From an uncultured Comamonadaceae bacterium (GTDB taxonomy: Bacteria > Pseudomonadota > Gammaproteobacteria > Burkholderiales > Burkholderiaceae_C), in assembly GCA_937893415.1 (NCBI GenBank), contig CALBWZ010000238.1:1-9358 (forward strand): 9,358 nucleotides of DNA. Reading direction: 5' to 3'. Position 1 is the first letter of the stretch; the number at the start of each line of letters is the position of its first letter. Positions 1 through 7,426 of the stretch are shown piece by piece. A program made the translations under genes and the position numbers. The notes under the pieces are model-generated. The model was not told the origin of the DNA. It was given only the letters and a program-made list of their open reading frames with translations, and made no database searches.

Positions 1-733
1 GCTGCGCTTTGGCGGCCAAGTCATGAAAAATGTCGCTGGCTACGACTTAAGCCGTTTGATGGTGGGCTCTATGGGCACATTGGGCGTGCTCACAGAGTTG
101 TCACTGAAAGTGTTGCCTATTGCCACAGCACAAGCAACGCTGAGGCTGCAATGTCCTCAAGCGCAAGCGCTCACCCTGGTTAACCAATGGGGTGGTCAGC
201 CCTTGCCACTCAACGCCAGCACATGGTTGTTAGAGCAAGGCCAAGCCGTCTTTTATGTGCGTTTGCGGGGCGCAAAAGCTGCAGTTGATACCGCGTGCAC
301 GCGCCTGTCAGCCGAAGCCGCAGCGCAGAACGTGGCTTGTGAGCAAGTGGCCACGGAGCAGGCCGATGGTGTGTGGGCCAGCTGGCGCGACCATGCGCAC
401 AGCTTCTTTAAACCAGCGTCGCCAGACCTGTGTTTATGGCGGGTGAGCGTGGCGCAAACCACTGCTGTGTTGGACTTGCCCTATGACTGTTTGGTGGAGT
501 GGCACGGTGCGCAGCGTTGGTTGTGGGCACCTGCCAGCCAAGCGCCAGCCATACGCGCGGCGGCACAAGCCGGCGGCGGGCATGCCACTTTGTTCAAGGT
601 GAGTGAGTCTGGCGGCGACGCTGACAAACGCGTAGGCGTGTTCCATGCTGCGCAAGCGGTGGTGGCTCAAATAGGAGAACGCCTGCAGCAGCAGCTAGAC
701 CCCAGTGGTGTGTTTGCCACTGGACGCATGTAA
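1..733 (+). CDS. glcE: Glycolate oxidase FAD-binding subunit GlcE, 3' portion
   Basis: GlcE is one of the three core subunits of glycolate oxidase (GlcDEF), which oxidises glycolate to glyoxylate and passes electrons to the respiratory chain at the inner membrane. The gene enters from the left edge: the frame is open from base 2 and reads LRFGGQVMKNVAGYDLSRLM, so the internal ATG at base 23 is not the start. 243 residues remain, against about 350 for E. coli GlcE, so roughly the N-terminal third is missing. Visible family marks are the FAD-domain stretch KNVAGYDLSRLMVGSMGTLGVLTELSLKVLP split over the first 40 residues, the later GGHATLF segment, and the C-terminal QLDPSGVFATGRM, all close to what is known of GlcE. 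glcF follows after 92 bases in the same direction, and glcD is expected upstream. Identity is secure; only the 5' end is unseen. Confidence 0.93.
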   Translation, partial: LRFGGQVMKNVAGYDLSRLMVGSMGTLGVLTELSLKVLPIATAQATLRLQCPQAQALTLVNQWGGQPLPLNASTWLLEQGQAVFYVRLRGAKAAVDTACTRLSAEAAAQNVACEQVATEQADGVWASWRDHAHSFFKPASPDLCLWRVSVAQTTAVLDLPYDCLVEWHGAQRWLWAPASQAPAIRAAAQAGGGHATLFKVSESGGDADKRVGVFHAAQAVVAQIGERLQQQLDPSGVFATGRM

Positions 734-753
734 GTGCACAACAAGCTACAGAC

Positions 754-775
754 AGTTGCAGTTTCAGCCGCAACT
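754..775 (+). other. Short inverted repeat in the glcE-glcF spacer
   Basis: AGTTGC at 754-759 is matched by GCAACT at 770-775, giving a 6-base stem with a 10-base loop in the 92-base gap between glcE and glcF. No T-run follows, so it does not look like an intrinsic terminator. It could be a weak mRNA processing or stabilising hairpin, or chance. Nothing else is recognisable in this gap. Confidence 0.25.
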
Positions 776-825
776 ACGGGTGCCCATGCAGCGCCCTCCT
801 ACACGACACAAGCATTAGAGACACC

Positions 826-2082
826 ATGCAAACCACACTAGCCCCCCACTACAAAGACACTGTTGATGGCCAAGAGGCCGAAGCCATATTGCGCAAGTGC
901 GTGCACTGCGGTTTCTGTACTGCAACGTGCCCCACCTACCAATTGTTGGGTGACGAATTAGACGGGCCACGCGGGCGAATTTATCTCATCAAGCAAGTGC
1001 TGGAGGGCCACACGCCCACGCGTAAAACACAGCTGCACTTAGACCGCTGCCTGACTTGCCGCAACTGCGAAACCACCTGCCCAAGCGGGGTGGAGTATGG
1101 CCACTTGGTGGACATTGGCCGCAAGCTGGTTGACGCACAAGTTCCCCGCCCCTGGGCAGAGCGCGCTGTGCGCACCGCGCTGAAAGAAGGCCTACCTTCT
1201 AAGGTATTTGCGCCAGCCATGAAGCTAGGCCAGTCGGTGCGTGGGCTACTGCCTGCTGCACTCAAGGCCAAGGTGCCAGCCAAGCAAAACGCCGGTGTCT
1301 GGCCAACACGCACACATCCGCGTCAAGTGCTGATGCTCGCCGGCTGCGTCCAGCCGGCCATGATGCCCAACGTCAACACGGCCACCGCCAGAGTCTTAGA
1401 TGCGGTCGGCGTGCAAACCGTGGTGGCCCCAAGTGCGGGGTGTTGCGGTGCTGTGAAGTACCACCTGAACGACCACGACGGTGGACGAGCCCATATGCGC
1501 GCCAACATAGACGCGTGGTGGCCTTACATTGAGCCCGCCAACGGCGCCAAGCCTGTAGAGGCCGTTGTGATGAATGCATCAGGTTGCGGCGTGATGGTGA
1601 AAGACTATGGCCACGTGCTCAAAGACGACGCCCAATACGCCGACAAAGCGCGCCGCATCAGTGCGCTCACCAAAGACCTCAGTGAGTTGTTGCCGGACTG
1701 GGTTGAGCCCTTGCGTGAGGTGCTAAAACCTGGTGTGACGGCCAAGCACATGCTGGCCTACCACCCGCCCTGTACCCTGCAACACGGCCAGCAATTGCGC
1801 GGCGGTGTGGAGCAGCACTTGGGGGCTTTGGGCTTTCAAGTCGCGGTGGCCAACAACGAGTCCAACCTGTGCTGCGGCTCCGCCGGCACTTACTCGGTGC
1901 TCAACCCCGGTTTGGCAACGCAGTTGCGTGACCGCAAGCTTGGCCACTTGCGCGAACTGGGCGCTGCCACCATTGTGTCGGCCAACGTGGGTTGCATCAG
2001 CCACTTACAAAGCGGCACCGATGTGCCTGTGCGTCACTGGGTAGAAGTCTTGGACGACGCTGTTCAGGCGGCGTTGGTTTGA
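826..2082 (+). CDS. glcF: Glycolate oxidase iron-sulfur subunit GlcF
   Basis: This is the iron-sulfur subunit of glycolate oxidase, which carries electrons from the flavin subunits towards the quinone pool. The 418 residues match the family length (about 407 in E. coli). Two CxxCxxCxxxCP [4Fe-4S] motifs lie at Cys25-28-31-35 and Cys75-78-81-85. Two CCG (heterodisulfide reductase-like) domains follow: the first has Cys174, Cys206-Cys207 and Cys254, the second Cys316, Cys349-Cys350 and Cys390. All expected cysteines are present, so the protein looks functional. The ATG at 826 places the first cluster at the usual distance from the N-terminus; the ribosome binding site is weak (GAGA a few bases upstream). 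It follows glcE by 92 bases, so cotranscription is likely. Its last 19 bases overlap the end of the convergent transporter gene. A different iron-sulfur subunit (for example LldE- or GlpC-like) is much less likely because glcE is adjacent. Confidence 0.95.
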   Translation: MQTTLAPHYKDTVDGQEAEAILRKCVHCGFCTATCPTYQLLGDELDGPRGRIYLIKQVLEGHTPTRKTQLHLDRCLTCRNCETTCPSGVEYGHLVDIGRKLVDAQVPRPWAERAVRTALKEGLPSKVFAPAMKLGQSVRGLLPAALKAKVPAKQNAGVWPTRTHPRQVLMLAGCVQPAMMPNVNTATARVLDAVGVQTVVAPSAGCCGAVKYHLNDHDGGRAHMRANIDAWWPYIEPANGAKPVEAVVMNASGCGVMVKDYGHVLKDDAQYADKARRISALTKDLSELLPDWVEPLREVLKPGVTAKHMLAYHPPCTLQHGQQLRGGVEQHLGALGFQVAVANNESNLCCGSAGTYSVLNPGLATQLRDRKLGHLRELGAATIVSANVGCISHLQSGTDVPVRHWVEVLDDAVQAALV

Positions 2083-2984
2083 TGCTTAGCTGCGGTAGCC
2101 GGCGCGCGGTCTAGCGAAGCCATGACCGCAGCGGTAACGATAAAGGCTGCGCCCAAGCCGATGCGTGTTTGAAACACAGCCGCACCTAGCACTATGCTCG
2201 ATACGCTGGCAAACAGCAGTTCGCTGAGCATGATGATGGAGGTGGTGGCGCTGCGAAGGCGCGAGGCACCAAATTGCAAGGCCAAGTTGCCCACAACCAA
2301 TGACGCTGACAAACCTGCGGCGACCAGTGGCCAGTTGGGTGAGGCAATGAAGTTAGGCTCAGGAAATGCCAGCAGCCCCAAAGCCAAGCCGCCTCCAGCG
2401 ACCAAAGCGTTGAGCAACACGGCACCAAAGAACATGGCCAACACGCGTTCACCGCCTGTGTGTCCGTGGGTTCGGCGCAACAACACATTGTTCAGTGCAA
2501 ATAAAAAGCCTGAACCCAAGGCCAATATGTCAGCAAAGTCTTTGGGCACTGGCCAGCCAGTGCCTGGCTCCCACAGCACCAGCCACACGCCAATAAAGGC
2601 CAGCACCAAGCGCAGCAGCGCGGCCGTGGAGGGACGTTCGCCGAGCAACCACCAGGCCAGTGGTATTGCCCAAGCGGGCATGGTGTAAAACAGCAGCACC
2701 ACGCGTATCACATCGCCAGTGGTCACGGCCCAGTTAAAGCCTACGTTGGTGGCACCCGCTGCCAGCGCCAATGCCCACAAGCCGCTAGAAAACAACACGC
2801 CGCGCCAAGCCGTTCGGTACCACATCCCAGCAAACAGCAGGGCTGGCACAAACACCAACAAGGTACTCCACAGGGGGTGAAAGCCAGCTGTTTGAAGCTC
2901 GCGCAGCGGCCACCACGATACACCCCAAATAAAGGCGTTGATCACCAAGCCAATAACCGCCCATCGTTGTTCTACAACAGTCAT
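2064..2984 (-). CDS. EamA/DMT-family inner-membrane transporter
   Basis: This 306-residue protein is a drug/metabolite transporter superfamily member with two EamA repeats, roughly residues 10-138 and 152-290. Hydrophobic segments fit about ten transmembrane helices. Typical marks are INAFIWGVSW near residue 16, the TMPAWAIPLAWWLLGERPS segment at 101-119 that ends the first repeat, and SELLFASVSSIVLGA at 254-268 in the second. The C-terminal tail (about residues 292-306) is hydrophilic and should face the cytoplasm. The family exports or imports small metabolites such as amino acids or nucleotides; the substrate cannot be read here. The ATG lies 6 bases after the lplT stop codon, so the two are probably cotranscribed and the transporter may depend on lplT translation. 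The 3' end overlaps glcF from the other strand, leaving no room for a separate terminator. Confidence 0.88.
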   Translation of the reverse strand: MTVVEQRWAVIGLVINAFIWGVSWWPLRELQTAGFHPLWSTLLVFVPALLFAGMWYRTAWRGVLFSSGLWALALAAGATNVGFNWAVTTGDVIRVVLLFYTMPAWAIPLAWWLLGERPSTAALLRLVLAFIGVWLVLWEPGTGWPVPKDFADILALGSGFLFALNNVLLRRTHGHTGGERVLAMFFGAVLLNALVAGGGLALGLLAFPEPNFIASPNWPLVAAGLSASLVVGNLALQFGASRLRSATTSIIMLSELLFASVSSIVLGAAVFQTRIGLGAAFIVTAAVMASLDRAPATAAKHQTNAA

Positions 2985-2990
2985 ACAGAT

Positions 2991-4280
2991 TTAGGGTTCG
3001 ACGCGATGTGGTCCGTCGCGTGCAATGGCCAACAGCTTGGCCATCTCGTCAGGGTGGTTGCGCAGGTTGCTCGCGTGCCAGCGTTGAATGATGTACATCA
3101 CACCCGCCACGATCAAGCCAAAACACGCAATGGCAATGAACGAACTTAGCCCAGCGCCAGTGGCAAAGCTGTAGATCAGGCCCAAAGCCAAAATACACGC
3201 TTGTTCATTGAAATTTTGCACGGCTATGGAGCGCCCAGCGCCCATAAGGTTGTGGCCGCGGTGCTGCAGCAGTGCATTCATAGGCACTACCAAAAACCCG
3301 CCCAAGCCGCCAAGTAAAATTAAGAACGGAATCGCCACCCACACGTTGTCTATGACGTTGAGCAGCAGTATCAGCAAGCCCATGGCCACGCCCAATGGCA
3401 TCACTTTACAGGCCATGTCTAAACGCATGCGCATAGAGGCGACGACCGCGCCCACGGCCGTGCCAATGGCCACAACGCCCACCAACTTTGAGGCTTCGGT
3501 GGTTGAGTAGTTGAGTGCGACAGCGGCCCACGCCAACACGATGTAGCGCAGGTTGCCGCTCACGCCCCAAAACAGCGTGGTGGTGGACAGCGAAATCTGT
3601 CCCAACTTGTCGCCCCACAAGCGTTTGTTGCAGTTGTAAAAATCGGGTATCAATACCCACGGTTTGCGCGGCATGGGGCGCATGGCAACACCGGTATGCG
3701 GGATGCGGGTGTTGAAGCAAGCGGCCAGGGCATACACAACGACCAAACTGGCAATAGCGGCTTGGGCGGGCGTTTGAATGTGCAGGTTGAGCATGGGCAC
3801 GTCGATGGCCGCCAGCCAGGGGCCGATCACAGGGCCCACCAATTGACCGCCCAACACCACCCCCAAAATAATGGAAGCAATGGTGAGGCCTTCAATCCAG
3901 CCGTTGGCTTTGACCAGCTGCGACGCAGGCAGCAGCTCGGTGAGAATGCCGTATTTGGCGGGCGAGTAGGCCGCGGCACCCAAACCCACTATGGCGTAAG
4001 CCATAATCGGGTGACTGCCCCACAGCATCATGAGGCAGCCCACCACCTTGATGGCGTTGCTGACAAACATGACGTGGCCTTTGGGTCTTGCATCTGCGAA
4101 GGCGCCTACCCAAGGCGCCAAGATCACATAGAACAAGGCAAACATGGGAACCAAAGCGGCAGCCTGCCAAGTGGGTGCGCCGTTGTTGCGCAGCAAAGCA
4201 ACGGCGACGACAAACAGGGCGTTATCAGCCAAGGAGCTGAAGAATTGCGCTGCCATGATAGTGAAAAAGCCGCGCTTCAT
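2991..4280 (-). CDS. lplT: Lysophospholipid transporter LplT (MFS)
   Basis: LplT flips lysophospholipids, mainly lysophosphatidylethanolamine, across the inner membrane to the cytoplasmic side, where an acyltransferase (Aas) rebuilds the phospholipid. I chose the ATG at 4280, giving 429 residues. The frame stays open to 4436, but the extra 52 residues are not membrane-like and lie upstream of a likely promoter, while MKRGFFTIMAAQFFSSLADN matches the LplT N-terminus. Key signatures are the D19-N20-A-L-F motif in helix 1, AAAYSPAKYGIL at 102-113, LVKANGWIEG at 122-131, and near the C-terminus PMNALLQHRG and GAGRSIAVQNFNEQ, all near-identical in layout to E. coli LplT (397 residues). The extra length comes largely from the region after about residue 150. 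No aas gene or Aas fusion is adjacent. A DMT transporter follows in the same operon and alr is divergent. No strong Shine-Dalgarno is seen before the chosen start. Confidence 0.9.
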   Translation of the reverse strand: MKRGFFTIMAAQFFSSLADNALFVVAVALLRNNGAPTWQAAALVPMFALFYVILAPWVGAFADARPKGHVMFVSNAIKVVGCLMMLWGSHPIMAYAIVGLGAAAYSPAKYGILTELLPASQLVKANGWIEGLTIASIILGVVLGGQLVGPVIGPWLAAIDVPMLNLHIQTPAQAAIASLVVVYALAACFNTRIPHTGVAMRPMPRKPWVLIPDFYNCNKRLWGDKLGQISLSTTTLFWGVSGNLRYIVLAWAAVALNYSTTEASKLVGVVAIGTAVGAVVASMRMRLDMACKVMPLGVAMGLLILLLNVIDNVWVAIPFLILLGGLGGFLVVPMNALLQHRGHNLMGAGRSIAVQNFNEQACILALGLIYSFATGAGLSSFIAIACFGLIVAGVMYIIQRWHASNLRNHPDEMAKLLAIARDGPHRVEP

Positions 4281-4334
4281 GGGTGTTTGTGTGGGGTTCA
4301 AAAAATGAGCGTTCAACAAGACAGCCCGCGGGTG

Positions 4335-4343
4335 GTTATAGCA
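4335..4343 (-). promoter_or_regulatory. Probable extended -10 promoter for lplT
   Basis: Read on the minus strand the bases are TGCTATAAC: a TGn extension plus TATAAC, matching five of six positions of the sigma-70 -10 box. No good -35 box lies 17 bases further upstream, which is tolerated by extended -10 promoters. It predicts transcription starting near 4328 and a leader of about 48 bases before the ATG at 4280. This supports the shorter lplT start over the longer open frame that begins at 4436. It was found by eye and is not proven. Confidence 0.4.
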
Positions 4344-4438
4344 TGTCTTGATAACGCGGCTGGGTTGGGCGTCAAACAAGGCCTCAGATAGGGTCAAAAA
4401 CGCCATTGGCTGCTGCGGCGTTATCCTAAGCAACAACT

Positions 4439-4448
4439 ACAGATCTGT
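4439..4448. promoter_or_regulatory. 10-base perfect palindrome just upstream of alr
   Basis: ACAGATCTGT is self-complementary and ends 8 bases before the alr ATG, inside the 176-base region shared by the divergent lplT and alr promoters. It has no loop, so it would act as a protein-binding site in DNA rather than an RNA hairpin. There is no clear Shine-Dalgarno in the same stretch. A 10-base palindrome can occur by chance, and I recognise no named operator. Confidence 0.22.
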
Positions 4449-4456
4449 GATTGCCC

Positions 4457-5614
4457 ATGCCCCGTCCTATTCGCGCTGTTATTCACCTATACAACCTGCG
4501 TCACAACTTGGCCCGCATGAAAGCGGCTGCCCCCCATGCGCGGGTCTGGGCCGTGGTCAAAGCCAACGCCTACGGCCACGGTATTGCGCATGCATTCGAC
4601 GCATTTCGAGCCGCAGATGGGTTTGCCCTACTAGATTTGGACGAGGCACGGCGCATACGTGCCCTGGGCTGGCGTGGCCCCATATTGTTGCTAGAAGGGG
4701 CGTTTGAGGCACGTGATCTTGAGCTGTGTTCGCGCCTAGACCTGTGGCACACGGTGCACTGCAACGAGCAGATTGACTGGTTGGCGGCTCATAAAACGCA
4801 AGTCGCGCACAGGGTGTTTTTAAAACTGAACTCCGGCATGAACCGCTTGGGCTTTATGCCAGATGCTTTCCGTGCGGCTTGGACGCGCCTCAATGCGCTC
4901 ACACAAGTGGATGAAATATCGTTGATGACGCATTTCAGCGATGCGGATGGCGAGCGCGGCATTGCCCATCAAGTGGCAGCGTTTGAGCGTGCCACGCACG
5001 ACTTGGCTGGCGCGCGCGCCTTGTGCAACAGCGCCGCGACCCTGCGCCATGCCAATGCACCATTGGCTGGTGAGGGCCAGTACGGCCAGCTCAGCGCTGA
5101 CTGGGTGCGTGCCGGTATCGCGCTGTATGGCAGCGCACCTGATTTTCCACAGGGCAGTGCGCAGTCGTGGGGCTTGCTTCCCGGAATGACGCTTAAAAGT
5201 GAGTTGTTGGCGGTGCAACACTTGCAGCCTGGCGACACTGTGGGGTACGGCTCTACGTTTACCGCCGAGCACGCCATGCATATAGGCGTGGTGGCCTGCG
5301 GCTATGCCGACGGCTACCCCAGGCATGCGCCTGGGCATAACGCTGCCGACACCCCGGTATTGGTAGACGGCATACGCACCCGGTTGGTGGGGCGGGTGAG
5401 CATGGACATGCTCACGGTTGATTTAGGCCCAGTCATTGCGCAGCGCGGCGCAATACCCGCCATGGGTACCGAGGTTGTACTGTGGGGGCGCAGCAGCCGC
5501 GGCGCAGTCTTGTGCCCAGATGACGTGGCCCTGAGCGCTCAAACCATTGCTTATGAGCTGATGTGCGCGGTTGCCCAACGGGTTCCGGTTGAGGTAGAAA
5601 GCGCTGACAGGTAA
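4457..5614 (+). CDS. alr: Alanine racemase (PLP-dependent, Alr/DadX)
   Basis: This enzyme interconverts L- and D-alanine in the cytoplasm and supplies D-alanine for peptidoglycan. With the ATG at 4457 the protein has 385 residues; a TTG two codons upstream (4451) is in frame but MPRPIRAVIHL fits the family start better. Lys35 in AVVKANAYGHG is the PLP Schiff-base lysine. Lys123 with Arg130 in LKLNSGMNRLGF matches the carbamylated-lysine/arginine region, Arg218 in WVRAGIALYG contacts the PLP ring, and Tyr283 in CGYADGYPRHAPG is the second catalytic base; RVSMDMLTVDL follows. All key residues are present. The sequence resembles E. coli DadX closely (for example the NSGMNRLGF and GYADGYPRHAP blocks), so biosynthetic versus catabolic role is not settled; no dadA is adjacent. 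It is divergent from lplT and no strong ribosome binding site is seen. Confidence 0.94.
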   Translation: MPRPIRAVIHLYNLRHNLARMKAAAPHARVWAVVKANAYGHGIAHAFDAFRAADGFALLDLDEARRIRALGWRGPILLLEGAFEARDLELCSRLDLWHTVHCNEQIDWLAAHKTQVAHRVFLKLNSGMNRLGFMPDAFRAAWTRLNALTQVDEISLMTHFSDADGERGIAHQVAAFERATHDLAGARALCNSAATLRHANAPLAGEGQYGQLSADWVRAGIALYGSAPDFPQGSAQSWGLLPGMTLKSELLAVQHLQPGDTVGYGSTFTAEHAMHIGVVACGYADGYPRHAPGHNAADTPVLVDGIRTRLVGRVSMDMLTVDLGPVIAQRGAIPAMGTEVVLWGRSSRGAVLCPDDVALSAQTIAYELMCAVAQRVPVEVESADR

Positions 5615-5664
5615 ATGGGTACACACATGAACCGACGGCAACCCATATAGCATTGCAATTCTTA

Positions 5665-5683
5665 TGGCACGCTTGCCGTGCCA
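5665..5683 (+). other. Stem-loop downstream of alr
   Basis: TGGCACG (5665-5671) pairs with CGTGCCA (5677-5683) around a 5-base loop, 51 bases after the alr stop. The stem is GC-rich and perfect over 7 pairs, but it is followed by CCGTTATGGG, not by a T-run. It is therefore at best a weak or factor-assisted terminator, or a 3'-end stabilising hairpin of the alr mRNA. Confidence 0.35.
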
Positions 5684-5791
5684 CCGTTATGGGGCTGGCG
5701 GTTCTGGCATGGCTGAAGGCAGGGCCGCAGATCGGCAAGGGGGCAGTGGCCAACACGCCTGCGATGTGTGGTGCGCAATCACCGGGCGGCG

Positions 5792-5826
5792 CGGCGTCTT
5801 TGTCCGGTCTGTTACGGCGTCTTTGT
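5792..5826. repeat. 12-base direct repeat, 23-base period, upstream of mmsA
   Basis: CGGCGTCTTTGT occurs exactly at 5792-5803 and again at 5815-5826. Starts are 23 bases apart, close to two turns of the helix, so both copies would present the same DNA face to a protein. The pair ends 59 bases before the mmsA start codon. I do not recognise the site as that of a named regulator. The rest of the 271-base spacer (5615-5885) holds the alr stem-loop and two short open frames; I see no convincing sigma-70 promoter, although one must exist if mmsA is not read through from alr. Confidence 0.5.
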
Positions 5827-5885
5827 GCGTAAATGGTTAAGCTAGACATTGCATTTTTGATTCAACACCACGGTACATACAAGTC

Positions 5886-7406
5886 ATGAGCCAACCCAAC
5901 ATCGCCACCATCAGCCATGCCATCAGTGGCCAAGCCACCACCGGCACAAGCGCGCGCCGTCAACATGTGACCAACCCCGCAACCGGACAGGTCACCGGAC
6001 AGGTCTGTCTGGCCAACGTCGCCGATGTAGATACCGCCGTTTCGGCGGCGAAAGCGGCGTTCCCGGCTTGGTCCAACACCCCACCTTTGCGCCGAGCGCG
6101 GGTGATGTTCAAGTACTTGGAGTTGCTCAATGCCCACCGTGACGAGTTGGCGCGCATTATCACGGCCGAGCACGGCAAGGTATTTACCGATGCCCAAGGC
6201 GAAGTCACACGGGGCATTGAAATTGTGGAGTTTGCCTGCGGTATCCCGCAGTTGCTCAAAGGCGATTACACCGAGCAAGTCTCTACTGGCATTGACAACT
6301 GGACCATGCGCCAGAGCTTAGGCGTGGTGGCAGGTATTACGCCGTTTAATTTCCCAGTGATGGTGCCTATGTGGATGTACCCCGTGGCGATTGCTTGTGG
6401 CAACACCTTTATTCTGAAGCCAAGCCCCCTTGACCCCAGCGCAAGCTTGTTGATGGCCGACTTGTTCAAGCAAGCCGGTTTGCCAGACGGCGTGTTCAAT
6501 GTGGTCCAAGGCGATAAAGACGCGGTAGACGCGTTGCTGGTTCACCCGGATGTACAGGCCGTGAGTTTTGTGGGCTCCACCCCTATTGCCAACATCATTT
6601 ACGAGACAGGTGCGCATCACGGCAAGCGCGTACAAGCTTTGGGTGGTGCAAAAAACCACATGGTTGTGATGCCCGATGCCGATTTAGACCAAGTGGTAGA
6701 TGCCTTAATGGGTGCTGCTTATGGCTCGGCGGGTGAGCGCTGCATGGCCATTTCTGTTGCTGTATTGGTGGGCGATGTGGGCGACAAAATCATGCCTAAA
6801 TTGGCCGAGCGAACCAAGGCACTGAAGATCAAAAACGGTGTTGAGTTGGACGCCGAAATGGGCCCCATCGTGACCCAAGCAGCCAAAGACCGTATCACTG
6901 GTTATATCGACATAGGCGTGGCCGAAGGTGCAACACTGTTGGCAGATGGCCGTGTGTTTGCGGGCAAAGAGGCGGGTGCTGGGTGTGATGCCGGCTTTTG
7001 GTTGGGTGGGTCTTTGTTTGACCACGTCACCACCGACATGCGTATTTATAAAGAAGAAATTTTTGGTCCCGTGCTGGCATGTGTTCGGGTCGATGACTTT
7101 GCGCAAGCTGTGCAAATCATCAACGACCACGAGTTTGGCAACGGCGTGTCGTGCTTTACCAGCGATGGCAATGTGGCGCGTGAGTTTGCCCGACAAATTC
7201 AAGTGGGCATGGTGGGCATTAACGTGCCAATCCCAGTGCCCATGGCGTGGCATGGCTTTGGTGGTTGGAAGCGCAGCTTGTTTGGCGACATGCACGCTTA
7301 CGGCGAAGAGGGTGTGCGCTTTTACACCAAGCAAAAAAGCGTCATGCAGCGCTGGCCACAAAGTATCGCCAAGGGTGCTGAGTTTGTCATGCCCACGGCC
7401 AAGTAA
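5886..7406 (+). CDS. mmsA: CoA-acylating methylmalonate/malonate semialdehyde dehydrogenase
   Basis: MmsA oxidises methylmalonate semialdehyde to propionyl-CoA, or malonate semialdehyde to acetyl-CoA, with NAD+ and CoA and release of CO2. It acts in valine, beta-alanine, uracil-derived or inositol breakdown. The 506 residues match the family (about 500). Asn155 in [11 protein letters not shown] is the oxyanion asparagine, FVGS at 228-231 belongs to the NAD site, and Cys286 in [11 protein letters not shown] is the catalytic thiol. GGAKNH (253-258) carries Asn257 where hydrolytic aldehyde dehydrogenases have the general-base Glu, the mark of this CoA-acylating family. EEIFGPV begins at 390 and [20 protein letters not shown] lies near the C-terminus. 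Neighbouring genes for 3-hydroxyisobutyrate dehydrogenase or acyl-CoA dehydrogenase, common in valine operons, are absent in the window. A DUF2007-like gene follows after 20 bases. The ATG at 5886 has no strong Shine-Dalgarno. Confidence 0.92.
   Translation: MSQPNIATISHAISGQATTGTSARRQHVTNPATGQVTGQVCLANVADVDTAVSAAKAAFPAWSNTPPLRRARVMFKYLELLNAHRDELARIITAEHGKVFTDAQGEVTRGIEIVEFACGIPQLLKGDYTEQVSTGIDNWTMRQSLGVVAGITPFNFPVMVPMWMYPVAIACGNTFILKPSPLDPSASLLMADLFKQAGLPDGVFNVVQGDKDAVDALLVHPDVQAVSFVGSTPIANIIYETGAHHGKRVQALGGAKNHMVVMPDADLDQVVDALMGAAYGSAGERCMAISVAVLVGDVGDKIMPKLAERTKALKIKNGVELDAEMGPIVTQAAKDRITGYIDIGVAEGATLLADGRVFAGKEAGAGCDAGFWLGGSLFDHVTTDMRIYKEEIFGPVLACVRVDDFAQAVQIINDHEFGNGVSCFTSDGNVAREFARQIQVGMVGINVPIPVPMAWHGFGGWKRSLFGDMHAYGEEGVRFYTKQKSVMQRWPQSIAKGAEFVMPTAK
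5982..6005 (+). repeat. Perfect 12-base tandem duplication inside mmsA
   Basis: ACCGGACAGGTC is present twice in direct tandem at 5982-5993 and 5994-6005, in frame, giving TGQVTGQV in the N-terminal part of MmsA (residues 33-40). The family often has a similar TGxVxxxV pattern here, so the protein length is not altered and the reading frame is intact. The exact DNA identity could come from slippage or simply from identical codon choice. Confidence 0.7.
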
Positions 7407-7426
7407 GCACGCGGTGCACGCCCAAG

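Noticed and set aside
2014..2027. Hairpin GGCAC-CGAT-GTGCC near the end of glcF, considered as a terminator for the convergent DMT gene
   Set aside because: It lies in glcF coding sequence, the stem is only 5 pairs, and no T-run follows on either strand.
2194..2688. + strand open frame of 164 codons opposite the DMT transporter
   Set aside because: Lys/Ser/Pro-rich antisense translation of membrane-protein codons; no independent evidence of a gene.
3696..4391. Long + strand open frame (231 codons) opposite lplT
   Set aside because: The product is Gln/His/Gly-rich with no recognisable domain, and it lies antisense to a well-supported LplT coding region; it is a shadow of its codon pattern.
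4281..4436. N-terminal extension of lplT to a start at 4436
   Set aside because: The extra 52 residues do not resemble LplT, and a probable extended -10 promoter at 4335-4343 lies inside the extension, so a transcript from it would not include the upstream start.
5433..5849. Minus-strand open frame of 138 codons across the alr end and the alr-mmsA spacer
   Set aside because: Over a third of it is antisense to alr, and the remainder is Cys/Pro/Arg-rich with no recognisable motif or ribosome binding site.
6705..7361. Minus-strand open frame of 218 codons opposite mmsA
   Set aside because: Antisense to a complete MmsA with all active-site residues; the translated product shows no family resemblance and no start context.
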